From the NCBI GenBank assembly GCA_927911745.1, contig CAKMQF010000119.1:1-5711 (forward strand): 5,711 bases of DNA. Direction: 5' to 3'. The translations under genes and the position numbers were made by a program. Under the pieces are notes generated by a model. The model was given only the letters and a program-made list of their open reading frames with translations. It did no database searches and was not told where the DNA came from. Each line of letters starts with the position of its first letter. Within the stretch, counting starts at the first letter, position 1. This document shows, one piece after another, positions 1 through 5,711 of the stretch. This DNA comes from an uncultured Gemella sp. Its GTDB lineage: Bacteria; Bacillota; Bacilli; Staphylococcales; Gemellaceae.

Positions 1-24
1 ATATTATATATATATATATATATA
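1..24. repeat. TA dinucleotide run
   Basis: The window opens with ATAT followed by ten uninterrupted TA units (5-24). It lies in AT-rich intergenic DNA with no gene beside it. Runs like this can vary in length by slippage and are also hard to assemble. No function is assigned. Confidence 0.8.
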
Positions 25-137
25 GTCAAGGAAAAATACAATCATTCAATAATATTATAAGAAATTTATATTGCAGATATAAGACGTTTTTTACTGGATA
101 GAAAAATCAGTAAGGAGAGTTATTTTTTGGATAAGTT

Positions 138-168
138 TTGACCTTTTTTTGTTTTGATATTATATAAT
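138..168 (+). promoter_or_regulatory. Probable sigma-A promoter for the 220-540 gene
   Basis: A TTGACC hexamer at 138-143 precedes TATAAT at 163-168. The 19-base spacer is slightly long; TATATA at 161-166 would give a 17-base spacer. Transcription would begin near 174-176, about 45 bases before the start codon at 220. The AT-rich background makes chance matches common, so confidence is moderate. Nothing else in 25-190 looks like a gene or a clear structured RNA. Confidence 0.5.
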
Positions 169-204
169 ATAATTGAAATATAGTATAGCTAAGTGAAGTA
201 CAAA

Positions 205-210
205 AAGGAG
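205..210 (+). promoter_or_regulatory. Ribosome binding site that decides the start at 220
   Basis: AAGGAG at 205-210 lies 9 bases before ATG 220. An upstream in-frame GTG at 193 would place this motif inside the coding region and has no good Shine-Dalgarno sequence of its own. ATG 220 is therefore preferred. Confidence 0.75.
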
Positions 211-219
211 TGCATTACT

Positions 220-540
220 ATGAAAACAAGTACAGCGATTCTACTGATGTTACCATGTGAAATCTTAATTTTTTCGTCTATCCTTTTGCCTAGTGAATAT
301 ATAGATTATGCAATAGCTTTTATGATGTTTTATATGGCGGGGGTATTCTTTATTATAGCCAAGTATATTCTAAGGGGGGATAATGCTCATTTAATTAGTG
401 GAATCAGCATAAGTTATGAAGAAGCGAAGTTACCAGAAAATATTGAAAAGTATGCAAAGGACAGTAAAAGAACTGCGAGAATTTTACAAATAACTGGTGT
501 TGGTTGCCTAGTAGTTGGATTATATTTAATTTTATTTTAA
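220..540 (+). CDS. Small hypothetical membrane protein, three predicted helices (DUF3784-like)
   Basis: This 106-residue protein is mostly hydrophobic. Probable membrane segments are residues 5-23, 29-51 and 88-106. Between the second and third is a polar loop (about 52-87) with GDNAHLISG followed by SYEEAK and a basic stretch (DSKRTAR). A loop of the form 'LI-G, then S-x-E-E' before a final helix resembles the DUF3784 family of small Firmicute membrane proteins. That match is from memory of the family pattern and is tentative. The start at ATG 220 is chosen over GTG 193 because of AAGGAG at 205-210. The gene is 69 bases upstream of the 610-1098 gene with no terminator between them, so they may share a transcript. 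Its function is unknown. Confidence 0.75.
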   Translation: MKTSTAILLMLPCEILIFSSILLPSEYIDYAIAFMMFYMAGVFFIIAKYILRGDNAHLISGISISYEEAKLPENIEKYAKDSKRTARILQITGVGCLVVGLYLILF

Positions 541-594
541 TTTATATAGATAAAATTTAATATATATTAATTAATGCTCTATAAAGTTTATAGA

Positions 595-600
595 AAAGGA
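595..600 (+). promoter_or_regulatory. Ribosome binding site that decides the start at 610
   Basis: AAAGGA at 595-600 is 9 bases before ATG 610 but only 3 bases before ATG 604, and it lies downstream of ATG 574. Spacing favours 610. The first two possible starts would add 12 or 2 residues without adding any recognisable feature. Confidence 0.6.
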
Positions 601-609
601 CAAATGAAT

Positions 610-1098
610 ATGGCTTATGGATTAAATAGTAGTTTTAAGAGACAATTAAATAATAAAATAAAAAATAAAAGGTTATTAGCTGTAATCATATTAGTATTGA
701 TAATTATGTTTTCAATTGTTTTAACTGAAAGGGAAGGTGGCGCTACACCTAAAGAAGTCGTAAAAAGATGGATGAAAACTGTGAAAAATAATGAATTTGA
801 AAAAATGTTTGATTATATCCACTATGACAATAACAGAGATAAAGATGAATCAGCTCAAGAATTCAAGAAAATATCCAAAGAAGAAAAATATAAGTTGGAT
901 ATGTTAAAGTCCTTCGTTAATGATAATGAAATAGAAGAAGTTAATATGATTGATTTGGATACGTTTATAGTTAGATTTAAGAAAATAAATAAAAAAGACA
1001 ATTTGGATAAAAAATTTTTAATAAATGATGGTAGAGGTTTTTTAACTGTAGAAAAGCATAATGGAAGATGGTATTTGAAGAAAAATCAATTATGGTAG
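610..1098 (+). CDS. Membrane-anchored protein with C-terminal extracytoplasmic domain (DUF4878/NTF2-like fold suspected); short paralogue
   Basis: This protein has 162 residues from ATG 610. Residues 1-20 are basic and cytoplasmic (KRQLNNKIKNKR), 21-38 are one hydrophobic helix, and the remaining roughly 120 residues should lie outside the membrane. The outer domain opens with GGATPKEVVKRWMKTVK, then has FDYIHY, EKYKLDM and a final NGRWYL. An opening of the form 'TP-x-x-(V/A)-(V/x)-x-(F/W)-(M/L)' about ten residues after the helix, ending in a 'W-Y-L' strand, is typical of small NTF2-like or DUF4878-type domains in Firmicute surface proteins. The family name is inferred. The same motifs recur in the neighbouring gene at 1340-2316, so the two are paralogues. 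This one lacks the long Q/N-rich tail. It ends 40 bases before a strong terminator. Function unknown. Confidence 0.8.
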   Translation: MAYGLNSSFKRQLNNKIKNKRLLAVIILVLIIMFSIVLTEREGGATPKEVVKRWMKTVKNNEFEKMFDYIHYDNNRDKDESAQEFKKISKEEKYKLDMLKSFVNDNEIEEVNMIDLDTFIVRFKKINKKDNLDKKFLINDGRGFLTVEKHNGRWYLKKNQLW

Positions 1099-1138
1099 TA
1101 AATTATGTTGTAAAAAAGGAATATGTTGTTTAATAATG

Positions 1139-1165
1139 AGATTATCCAGTCGGATAATCTTTTTT
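1139..1165 (+). terminator. Intrinsic terminator after the 610-1098 gene
   Basis: AGATTATCC (1139-1147) pairs perfectly with GGATAATCT (1152-1160) across the four-base loop AGTC. A run of T follows (1160-1165). The 9-bp stem with a T tract is a standard rho-independent terminator for the upstream gene or gene pair. Confidence 0.9.
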
Positions 1166-1223
1166 ATATTTTTAATAGTTTAATCCATTATTATAATGTT
1201 ATTATTAGGTACATTTTATGTCA

Positions 1224-1253
1224 TTGACAAAAGGAGTAATGCTTTAGTATAAT
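1224..1253 (+). promoter_or_regulatory. Sigma-A promoter for the Q/N-rich membrane protein gene
   Basis: Perfect TTGACA at 1224-1229 and perfect TATAAT at 1248-1253 are separated by 18 bases. The predicted transcript starts near 1260 and has a leader of about 80 bases before ATG 1340. This promoter lies after the terminator at 1139-1165, so the two paralogues are transcribed independently. A GGAG ribosome binding site is at 1328-1331, 8 bases before the start. Confidence 0.8.
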
Positions 1254-1339
1254 TATAAATTAAGAAGAGATATAATAAATTACAAAAGTTATAATAATGT
1301 TATATTTTTAGACGTAAATTTAGAAATGGAGAAACTATT

Positions 1340-2316
1340 ATGAATAACAATAGGGGGCAAAATTCTAATAATCAACCTCAAAATAATTATTCGCAACAAG
1401 GATACCCTCAACAGAATAATCAATATCGTCAAAATGGCTATAATGAGCAAACTCAGCAAGATTATAGTGGAAATTTTGCTAATCAATCAGGTTATCAAAA
1501 TCAACAAGGACAACCGTCACAGCATCAAAAGAATGAAAATTTTGATCGTAATCCTCAGTTTAATAATCAGCAATATCAGGGTTATAATAATCAACAAAAT
1601 TCTGCGTATAGTGGGAATGGATTTGTAAGACAGAATCAACAATATACTAATCAACAGAATCCTCATTACGGAAGACCTGGATACCATCAACAAAATTTTA
1701 ATGGAAATGCTAATTTTCAACAAGGTTATCAAAATTATCAACAGACAAATCCTCAATTCAATAACGTAAATAACCAGCAACAATTTAATAATCAAAATAG
1801 ATATAATAATCCTAATCAATTCAATCCGCAATTTGGACAAAACAATCCGAATTTTCATCCGATGTATGCTAAGAAAAAGATTGATAATAAAACTATAGGT
1901 ATAATAGCTGCCATAGTCGCGGTATTAGTCGTAGTGTTTATAGCTTTTGGAAGTAGTGGTAGAGCTGGAGGATCGACTCCAAAAGATGCTGTTGAAGGTT
2001 GGATGAATACTATTAAAAAAGGTGATTTTAATAAATGATGGATTATATTCATTTTGAAAGTCCGGAGTCTAAGCAAGCTGCACTAGAAGAATTAAAAGAA
2101 GTAGAACGTACTGAAAAGTATAAACTTGATATGGCAAAATCAATTGTTGAATTAGCAGAAGTGTCAGATGTGAAAATGGTTGATGATAATACTGCTAAAG
2201 TATTGTTAAAAACAAAAGGCTTAGATTTATCTAAGTTACTTGATAGTAATAGTCAAAGAACAATTAAAGTAAAAAAATATAACGGAAGATGGTATTTAAC
2301 AGAAAACCCATTCTAA
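1340..2316 (+). CDS. Q/N-rich (prion-like) membrane-anchored protein, long paralogue of the 610-1098 product; split by a frameshift as sequenced
   Basis: Read straight, the frame from ATG 1340 stops at TGA 2036-2038 after 232 codons, and a second frame (2035-2316, 93 codons) carries the rest. The paralogue at 610-1098 shows these are one protein: FEKMFDYIHY there matches FNK plus MMDYIHF here across the break. One extra A in the AAA at 2033-2035 restores a single frame of 325 residues. Layout of the repaired protein: residues 1-176 are low complexity, about half Gln plus Asn with many Tyr and Gly; 177-183 are basic (KKK); 186-204 are one membrane helix; from about 211 runs the outer domain GGSTPKDAVEGWM, YIHF, EKYKLDM, NGRWYL. 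There is no signal peptide, so the Q/N-rich part should be cytoplasmic. It has its own promoter and terminator. If the break is real, the product loses nearly all of the outer domain. Function unknown. Confidence 0.8.
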
Positions 2317-2364
2317 TTAAGATATCAATATAATACAGTTTAAGAGTAAATATAGGAATTAAGT

Positions 2365-2418
2365 GAGAAACAAGGAATCATATTTATATAAAAATGTGAT
2401 TCTATTGTTTCTCTTTTT
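2365..2418 (+). terminator. Intrinsic terminator between the Q/N-rich gene and dnaX
   Basis: GAGAAACAA (2365-2373) pairs with TTGTTTCTC (2405-2413), and GAATCA (2375-2380) with TGATTC (2397-2402). There is a small bulge between the two stems, a 16-base AT-rich loop, and TTTTT at 2414-2418. It ends transcription from upstream and isolates dnaX. Confidence 0.8.
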
Positions 2419-2440
2419 ACTATAAGATATATTAAAAATA

Positions 2441-2449
2441 TGTTATAAT
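2441..2449 (+). promoter_or_regulatory. Extended -10 promoter for dnaX
   Basis: TG at 2441-2442, one base, then TATAAT at 2444-2449 form an extended -10 element. The -35 region 17 bases upstream (TATAAG at 2421-2426) is poor, which an extended -10 can offset. Transcription would begin near 2456. A strong AGGAGG at 2469-2474 sits 5 bases before ATG 2480. Confidence 0.65.
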
Positions 2450-2479
2450 AAATTAGTTAAAATAATTTAGGAGGTTTGT

Positions 2480-4189
2480 ATGTTTCAAGCATTATATAGG
2501 AAATATCGACCACAAACATTTAATGATATAGTTGGTCAAAATCATATAGTTTCTGTGTTGAAAAATGCGATTGACAAAGATCAAATAAGTCACGCCTATT
2601 TATTTTATGGATCAAGAGGAACTGGTAAAACCTCTATAGCGAAGATATTTGCTAATGAGGTTAATGGAAATGAGATATATCAAAAAGAAAATGTTGACAT
2701 AATTGAGATAGATGCAGCTAGTAACAATGGTGTTGACGAAGTTCGTGATATAAAAGAAGCTATTAAATTTCTACCAACTGAAGGTAAATATAAAGTCTAT
2801 ATCATAGATGAAGTACATATGCTAACGACTGCTGCGTTTAATGCTTTATTAAAAACGCTAGAGGAGCCACCAGCACATGTGATTTTTATACTTGCTACTA
2901 CCGAAATTCATAAAATACCTGCAACTATTTTATCAAGATGCCAAAGATTTGAATTTAAAAATTTATCTCAAGAACAATTAATTGATAGATTAAAATACAT
3001 TGCAAAAGAAGAAAATTTAGTTATTGAAGAAGCTGCGATAGAGAAAATTGCCACACTGGCTAAAGGTGGATTGCGAGATGCGATTAGTATATTAGACCAA
3101 GTTTCTAACTATGCTGAAGAGATAACTTTGAATCATATATTAGAAGTTACTTCATCAATAAGTGAAGATGATATACTAGAATTTTATAGAGGTTTATTAC
3201 AGGGAGATGTTACAAAATCACTGTTAAAATATAATGAATTTGTAGCTCAAGCAAAAGATACTAAGTTACTACTAATGACTTAATAAACGTAACTAGGGAT
3301 ATTGTAGTATATAAAAAATTTAAAAGATACTAAACACACTGCATATAATGTTGATAAAATTGCTACAGAAATAGATAGTGTTAGTTTTGATTATTTCTAT
3401 AAAATTATAGAGTACTTATCTCAAACAGAACAGCACATTAGATTCTCAACTGAATATATGAGTTATATGCAAATTTGTATAGTGAAAATATGTTCTAAAG
3501 AAGAAGGTATCAATCAAAATAACTCAACTATTGGAAGTGGACAAAACTCTATGACTAGTTCGAGAAACATTGAGTTAGAAAATAGGATAAAAGTATTGGA
3601 AGATAAGTTATTCAAATTAAGAGATGAAATGAAGAATATTTCGGAGTCAGTTCAAAGTAATAATCTTCAATACAGTGCAAATAGTAATACACTTCAAAAT
3701 ACAGGCGCGGTAAACACACCGAAAGAAGAAATTAAAGAAGTAATAATAAAAGATAAAAGTAAGATAATCAAACTTATACAGGATTCAAATCCTAATCTTA
3801 CTAATTACGCATCTAATGTATTTATAAAAATAATAAATGAGAGTTTAAATACAAATAATCCTGAAGTAACTACTATGAGAGAGTTATTTAAATCATGTAA
3901 ACTTATAGCATCTTCAAAAGAAGGTGGTTTATTAGTTTTTAATGAAATGGATAATATGGTTAAGATGGCTCCAAATTCTAAATATAAAAAATATTTAGAG
4001 AGTTTATTTAAGAGATTCATTGGAGTTGATTATGAAATTTATACAATGCAAGATCATCAATATGAAATACTAAAAGATGAACTAGACAATCCAGTACAAG
4101 AAGTACATGAAGATAAAGAACAAGTTGAAGAAGAAAAATTAACAAAGATAGATGAATTATTTGGAGATATTATTATAGAAACTGAATAG
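2480..4189 (+). CDS. dnaX: DNA polymerase III subunit gamma/tau (clamp loader ATPase); frame broken twice as sequenced, zinc module missing
   Basis: DnaX is the AAA+ motor that loads the sliding clamp and ties the polymerase to the replisome. Visible near the N-terminus are the opening ALYRKYRPQTF, Walker A GSRGTGKT (44-51), IDAASNNGVDEVRDI (78-92), Walker B VYIIDEVH (107-113), LLKTLEEPP (123-131), the SRC motif (152-154) and sensor 2 GGLRDA (196-201). The straight frame stops at TAA 3281-3283. Homology continues in the -1 frame as NDLINVTRDIVVYK (about 3274-3315), then returns to the original frame in the A6 run (3313-3318) and stays open to TAA 4187-4189. A missing base near 3274-3276 and an extra one in the A run explain this. 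The repaired length is 569 residues, close to Bacillus subtilis DnaX. The C-terminal part has an Asn/Ser-rich linker and an acidic tail, as in tau. The four zinc-binding cysteines expected after VN (61-62) are absent. The break is not at a recognised slippery heptamer. Confidence 0.92.
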
Positions 4190-4217
4190 AATGAAAAACA
4201 TCTATGTAATAAAATGA

Positions 4218-4245
4218 AATAATTTGAAATGAATTTCAAATTATT
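4218..4245. promoter_or_regulatory. Long perfect palindrome overlapping the ybaB -35 box (possible operator)
   Basis: AATAATTTGAAAT (4218-4230) is the exact reverse complement of ATTTCAAATTATT (4233-4245), with only GA between them. The right arm overlaps the first two bases of the -35 box TTGACA (4244-4249). The half-sites AATTTGA and TCAAATT resemble FabT-type half-sites known in streptococci, but the gap between them is 8 bases, not 3, so no regulator is assigned. It could also form an AU-rich hairpin after dnaX, but no T tract follows. Confidence 0.5.
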
Positions 4246-4272
4246 GACAAGTTGTAAAATTTTAAATAGAAT
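4244..4272 (+). promoter_or_regulatory. Sigma-A promoter for ybaB-recR-tkt
   Basis: Perfect TTGACA at 4244-4249 is followed after 17 bases by TAGAAT (4267-4272), one mismatch from consensus. The start would be near 4279, about 26 bases before ATG 4305. A second possible -10, TATAAT at 4273-4278, would pair with the weaker TTGTAA at 4252-4257 over 15 bases. AGGAGG at 4292-4297 serves ybaB. Confidence 0.75.
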
Positions 4273-4304
4273 TATAATATAATTAGATATTAGGAGGAAA
4301 TATT

Positions 4305-4622
4305 ATGCGCGGAATGGGAAATATGCAACAAATGATGAGAAAGATGCAAAAAATGCAAAAAGATATGCTAGAGGCCCAAGAAGGATTAAAAGATCAAACA
4401 GTAGAAGGAACTGTATCTGGTGGTATGGTTACAGCTATTGCTAATGGTGATGGTAAAATTTTAGATATTAAAATTAAAGAAGAAGTAGTAGATCCAGAAG
4501 ATATTGAAATGCTTCAAGATTTAGTGTTAACAGCAGTAAATGATGCATTAGAAAAATCAACTAAACTAAAAGAAGAAACATTAGGTAAATTTACAAATGG
4601 ATTAAGTATCCCAGGTCTATAA
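4305..4622 (+). CDS. ybaB: YbaB/EbfC family nucleoid-associated DNA-binding protein
   Basis: This small dimeric protein binds DNA and is associated with the nucleoid; it is almost always encoded between dnaX and recR. The 105-residue length matches the family. The N-terminus [21 protein letters not shown] is the Met/Gln-rich helix typical of the family. It is followed by the strand region [25 protein letters not shown] (about 33-57), the conserved [13 protein letters not shown] (about 62-74), AVNDAL and a short Gly/Pro C-terminus. AGGAGG at 4292-4297 lies 7 bases before the start. Its stop is one base before the recR start codon, so the two are probably translationally coupled. The frame is intact, unlike those of dnaX and recR on either side. 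Confidence 0.95.
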   Translation: MRGMGNMQQMMRKMQKMQKDMLEAQEGLKDQTVEGTVSGGMVTAIANGDGKILDIKIKEEVVDPEDIEMLQDLVLTAVNDALEKSTKLKEETLGKFTNGLSIPGL

Positions 4623-4623
4623 G

Positions 4624-5219
4624 ATGCAATATCCAAAACCAATTTTAGATTTAATAGAAAGTTATTCCTTATTACCAGGAATAGGGAAGAAGACAGCTGT
4701 AAGACTGGCATTTCACACTTTAAAAATGCATGATAATGATATTAAAAACTTTGCAGATAGTTTAGTAAATCTTAAAGAAAAATTAACTAATTGTGAAGTA
4801 TGTGGAAGACTTAGTGAAGAACACGTATGTGATATTTGTTCAGATCCTGGTAGAGATAAGTCGACTATTTGTGTAGTTGCCAATGATAATGACTTAGTTG
4901 CTATGGAAAATATGCAACAATATAGGGGAGTGTATCATGTGCTTGATGGATTAATTTCACCGATGGATGGAATTGGTCCTTTAGATATTAACATAAATCC
5001 CTTTTTGAACGAGCACAAGATGAAACAGTAAAAGAGATTATTCTTGCTACGAATTCATCTCCTGAAGGTGAAGGGACAGCAAGTTTTATTTCGAGATATT
5101 TAAAAAATACAGATATAAGAGTTACTAGAATAGCTCAAGGTATTTCTTTCGGTAGTGATATTGAATATGTAGATGAGGTTACTTTATCAAGGGCTATATC
5201 TGGTAGAATAGAATTATAA
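4624..5219 (+). CDS. recR: Recombination mediator protein RecR; single frameshift near the C-terminal third as sequenced
   Basis: RecR works with RecO (and RecF) to load RecA on single-stranded DNA at gaps and stalled forks. Visible are the helix-hairpin-helix [15 protein letters not shown] (16-30), the C4 zinc finger with Cys 57, 60, 69 and 72, and the Toprim domain from about residue 80 with [16 protein letters not shown] (104-119). The straight frame stops at TAA 5029-5031 after 135 codons. Homology resumes in the -1 frame just after CCCTTTTT (4999-5006) as [17 protein letters not shown] and runs through EGEGTA, RIAQGI and DEVTLSRA to TAA 5217-5219. One missing base in that C/T run explains it. 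The repaired length is exactly the family's usual 198 residues. The start is one base after the ybaB stop and lacks a strong binding site, suggesting coupling. As sequenced, the product would lose part of the Toprim domain and the C-terminus. Confidence 0.93.
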
Positions 5220-5235
5220 TTTAGGAGGACATTCT

Positions 5236-5711
5236 ATGTCACAAAAATCAGTTAACGCGATAAAAGTTTTAGGTGTTGATGCGATTAATAAAGCAAAATC
5301 AGGACACCCTGGAGTAGTAATGGGTGCTGCACCGATGGCTTACTCTTTATTTACTAAACATTTAAGAGTAAATCCTAAGAAAACAGATTGGATAAATAGA
5401 GATAGATTCGTATTATCAGCAGGACACGGATCAATGTTACTATACTCATTATTACATTTATCAGGATTTGAAGATGTATCATTAGAAGAAGTTAAAAACT
5501 TCCGTCAATGGGGTTCTAAAACACCAGGACACCCTGAGTTTGGTCACACTAAAGGTATTGATGCTACAACAGGTCCTCTTGGTCAAGGTATCTCTACTGC
5601 AGTTGGTATGGCTTTAGCAGAAAGATACTTAGCTGCTAAGTATAATAAAGAAGGTTATGAACTATTTGACCACTATACTTATGTAATTTGTGGTGATGGT
5701 GATATCATGGA
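5236..5711 (+). CDS. tkt: Transketolase, N-terminal part (runs off the window)
   Basis: Transketolase moves two-carbon ketol units between sugar phosphates in the non-oxidative pentose phosphate pathway, using thiamine diphosphate and a divalent metal. The 158 codons seen cover the start of the pyrophosphate-binding domain: SGHPG (22-26), [10 protein letters not shown] (61-70), TPGHPE (96-101), TTGPLGQG (111-118) and CGDGDIM (152-158), the last being the beginning of the GDG metal/cofactor motif. Family members have about 660 residues, so roughly three quarters lies beyond 5711. AGGAGGA (5223-5229) is 6 bases before ATG 5236, and the gap from the recR stop is only 16 bases with no terminator, so it is probably in the ybaB-recR operon. 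The frame is intact as far as it can be read. Confidence 0.96.
   Translation, partial: MSQKSVNAIKVLGVDAINKAKSGHPGVVMGAAPMAYSLFTKHLRVNPKKTDWINRDRFVLSAGHGSMLLYSLLHLSGFEDVSLEEVKNFRQWGSKTPGHPEFGHTKGIDATTGPLGQGISTAVGMALAERYLAAKYNKEGYELFDHYTYVICGDGDIM

Noticed and set aside
91..113. Hairpin TTACTG/CAGTAA in the leftmost intergenic region
   Set aside because: There are only 6 pairs around an 11-base loop, with no T run on either strand after the stem. It is too weak to call a terminator or structured RNA.
193..219. GTG start at 193 for the small membrane protein
   Set aside because: It would put the good AAGGAG motif inside the coding sequence and adds a short charged extension with no recognisable feature. 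ATG 220 fits better.
557..570. AT-only palindrome TTAATATATATTAA between the first two genes
   Set aside because: Self-complementary AT runs of this length are expected by chance in such AT-rich intergenic DNA, and no regulator or terminator pattern is present.
1289..1858. Open frames on the minus strand opposite the Q/N-rich gene, rich in Ile and Leu
   Set aside because: They are the antisense of repeated AAT/CAA codons, which read as ATT/TTG in reverse, and they have no ribosome binding sites or promoters. They are composition shadows.
2035..2316. A separate 93-residue gene translationally coupled by ATGA
   Set aside because: The 610-1098 paralogue aligns continuously across the junction, and a domain starting with MMDYIHF would lack a membrane anchor or signal. 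It is the second half of a split gene.
3268..3322. Programmed frameshifting in dnaX, as in the E. coli gamma/tau switch
   Set aside because: The stop at 3281 is not preceded by a slippery heptamer in the correct phase; the codons are CTA CTA ATG ACT. AAATTTA at 3316-3322 is in the wrong phase for a -1 shift. Two opposite shifts would be needed, and the short product would end inside domain III, unlike gamma.
4218..4245. Palindrome as the dnaX terminator
   Set aside because: The stem has only one G-C pair and is followed by TTGACA, not a T run. Its overlap with a promoter fits an operator better.

Overview
The window is very AT-rich and carries the core block dnaX - ybaB (ebfC) - recR, typical of low-GC Firmicutes, followed by the start of a transketolase gene (tkt). 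Promoters fit the sigma-A consensus, ribosome binding sites are strong (AGGAGG), and the standard genetic code is used (TGG for Trp, TGA as stop). AT content, codon use and the protein sequences suggest a Bacilli member such as Gemella. The genus is my inference and cannot be proved from this window. All genes found are on the + strand.

Layout. Positions 1-190 hold no gene, only a (TA)10 run and a probable promoter. Gene 1 (220-540) encodes a small three-helix membrane protein with a distant look of DUF3784. Gene 2 (610-1098) encodes a single-pass membrane protein with a C-terminal extracytoplasmic domain and ends at a strong intrinsic terminator (1139-1165). Next, with its own promoter (1224-1253), is a larger paralogue (1340-2316). 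It has the same membrane anchor and C-terminal domain, preceded by about 176 residues that are roughly half Gln plus Asn, and it is split by a one-base frameshift at about 2033-2036. A terminator (2365-2418) and an extended -10 promoter (2441-2449) separate this accessory part from the housekeeping part. dnaX follows (2480-4189, about 569 codons once repaired). After it come a long palindrome and a good promoter (4244-4272), then ybaB (4305-4622), recR (4624-5219, 198 codons once repaired) and tkt (5236 to the window end, incomplete). The last three are closely spaced and probably form one operon.

Function. DnaX (clamp loader), YbaB/EbfC (nucleoid protein) and RecR (recombinational repair) are the usual DNA-metabolism cluster. 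tkt belongs to the pentose phosphate pathway and appears to be transcribed with ybaB-recR.

Main oddities. Four single-base frame breaks lie in three genes: one in the Q/N-rich gene, two compensating ones in dnaX and one in recR. Because dnaX is normally essential, sequence error at short homopolymers is the most economical reading, though real mutation is not excluded. Independently, DnaX lacks the four-cysteine zinc module of its ATPase domain through an apparent in-frame loss of about 15 residues. The least described element is the tandem pair of membrane-anchored paralogues, one carrying a prion-like Q/N-rich cytoplasmic tail. I see no mobile element, CRISPR array, tRNA or rRNA.
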